NCBI GenBank assembly: GCA_937982495.1
Contig: CALJLX010000643.1
Span: 1 to 7,625 of the forward strand
Reading direction: 5' to 3'
Length of the DNA: 7,625 bases
Source of the DNA: an uncultured Desulfuromonas sp.
GTDB taxonomy: Bacteria > Desulfobacterota > Desulfuromonadia > Desulfuromonadales > Trichloromonadaceae
Numbering within the stretch: position 1 is the stretch's first letter; each line of letters opens with the position of its first letter. Positions 6,669 to 7,625 of the stretch are shown piece after piece. The notes under the pieces are model-generated. The model searched no databases. It was given only the letters and a program-made list of their open reading frames with translations, and was not told where the DNA came from. The translations under genes were made by a program, and so were the position numbers.

Positions 6669-7625
6669 GGCCGGTCCCCTTAAGAGCCCTTTCCATTCGC
6701 GGCAAGCTCACCCTGGCGACCCTGGCGCCGCTTCTGGCGGTGCTGCTTCTCGTCTCCTTCGCCGCGTCCTGGCTGATCGACGCCTGGGTGGTCGGCGAGG
6801 CCCAGAAACAGGTGCGCAACGACTTGAGCGCGGCCCGGGAAATCCTGCGCCACGAACAGGAGCGGGTCGGGGATCTGGTGCGCCTGACCGCCGGCTCCAC
6901 CGGGTTGGTCGAGGCCTTGCGCCGGGGGGATCTGGCGCGCCTCGCCATGGAACTGGCCGCTATCCGCACCCGCCAGGGGCTGGATGCCCTCAGACTGAGC
7001 GATCCCCGGGGGCGGCTGCTGATTCGCGGTTCCGCCGAACCGGCCGCCGCGGTCGGCTCGCCCAATCCTCACTCCCCCCTGGCCCTGCAGGCGCTGCGCG
7101 AAGGGGAATTTTCCGGCGTGGTGCTCCTCGACGAAGAAGCGCTGATGCGGGAAGGCGGAACCCTGGCGGAACGGGCACGGGTGGTCGGCGCCGACGGCAA
7201 CGAGGAGCGGCGCGGCATGCTCCTTCTCGGCGGGGCGCCGGTGCGCGCCGCCAACGGCGAACTTCTCGGCGGGCTCTATGGCGGGGTACTGCTCAACGGT
7301 AATCTGCCCCTGGTCGACCGCATTCGCGATATCGTCTACGGCACCGGCGGTCAGGAGGGGGTGGAGACCGGGAGCGCCACCCTCTTTGTCGGCGATCTGC
7401 GGGTCGCCACCACCGTGCGCCTGTCCGACGGCGAACGGGCCGTCGGCACCCGGGTTTCGGCGGAGGTCGCGCGGGCCGTGCTGCGCGAGGGGCAGCCCTG
7501 GCTGGCCCGCGCCCAGGTTCTCGACCGCTGGTATCTGACCGCCTACGAGCCGATCTACGATCCCCGCCGCCAGATCATCGGCGCCCTCTATGTCGGCCTG
7601 CTCGAAGCCCCCTTCGACCGGCTGA
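6665..7625 (+). CDS. membrane sensor histidine kinase, Cache-type sensor domain; 3' end cut by window
   Basis: The frame is open from ATG at 6665 to the window edge, giving 320 residues; the kinase core lies outside. A basic start is followed by one membrane helix (about 15-36) and a long extracytoplasmic region (about 41-320). The second part of this region (about 237-317) has the pattern of Cache sensor domains: ATLFVGDLRVATTVR, GTRVSAEV, WLARAQVLDRWYLTAYEPI and IIGALYVGLLEAPF. The second membrane helix should follow just past the edge. GGAGG (6653..6657) lies 7 bases before the ATG, which overlaps the regulator stop as ATGA, so the two are a cognate pair. Cache domains usually bind small molecules such as carboxylates, so formate or a related acid is a possible ligand, but nothing seen fixes this. 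The kinase identity rests on the domain pattern and the partner gene; a chemoreceptor-like protein is a less likely alternative. Confidence 0.85.
   Translation, partial: MRPVPLRALSIRGKLTLATLAPLLAVLLLVSFAASWLIDAWVVGEAQKQVRNDLSAAREILRHEQERVGDLVRLTAGSTGLVEALRRGDLARLAMELAAIRTRQGLDALRLSDPRGRLLIRGSAEPAAAVGSPNPHSPLALQALREGEFSGVVLLDEEALMREGGTLAERARVVGADGNEERRGMLLLGGAPVRAANGELLGGLYGGVLLNGNLPLVDRIRDIVYGTGGQEGVETGSATLFVGDLRVATTVRLSDGERAVGTRVSAEVARAVLREGQPWLARAQVLDRWYLTAYEPIYDPRRQIIGALYVGLLEAPFDRL

Overview
The window is GC-rich coding DNA with two divergent gene sets around a 389-base control region. Gene content and style suggest a bacterium of the Desulfobacterota, most likely Desulfuromonadia (Geobacter/Desulfuromonas relatives). 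The pointers are a selenocysteine-containing, Tat-exported respiratory formate dehydrogenase with a HybB-type membrane subunit, an enhancer-binding regulator, and a Cache-domain sensor kinase of a kind common in that group. This placement is an inference; no marker gene is present.

Left, minus strand (positions 4896 down to 1): a three-gene formate dehydrogenase operon. The catalytic subunit (1885..4896) is read through an in-frame TGA at 4324..4326 as selenocysteine, with a clear bacterial SECIS hairpin just after it. Simple ORF calling splits this gene in two. Next comes a ferredoxin-like subunit with 16 cluster cysteines and a C-terminal membrane anchor (1022..1888). Last is a polytopic HybB/NrfD-type quinone-reactive membrane subunit that runs off the left edge (1..1025). 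Both junctions are 4-base ATGA overlaps.

Centre (4897..5285): an excellent sigma-54 promoter (TTGGCACG-N4-TTGC) points at the formate dehydrogenase genes. About 125 to 160 bases upstream of its predicted start lie two tandem GGGTC-N5-GACCC palindromes, the expected arrangement for an NtrC-type activator. A 38% GC stretch lies between them.

Right, plus strand: an NtrC-family response regulator (5286..6668) overlaps by ATGA a membrane sensor kinase (6665 to the right edge, sensor part only). The simplest reading is a self-contained module. The kinase senses a small extracytoplasmic ligand, the phosphorylated regulator binds the palindromes, and sigma-54 RNA polymerase transcribes the formate dehydrogenase operon. 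The enzyme would oxidise formate in the periplasm and pass electrons to the quinone pool. The regulatory link is inferred from layout and sites, not demonstrated.
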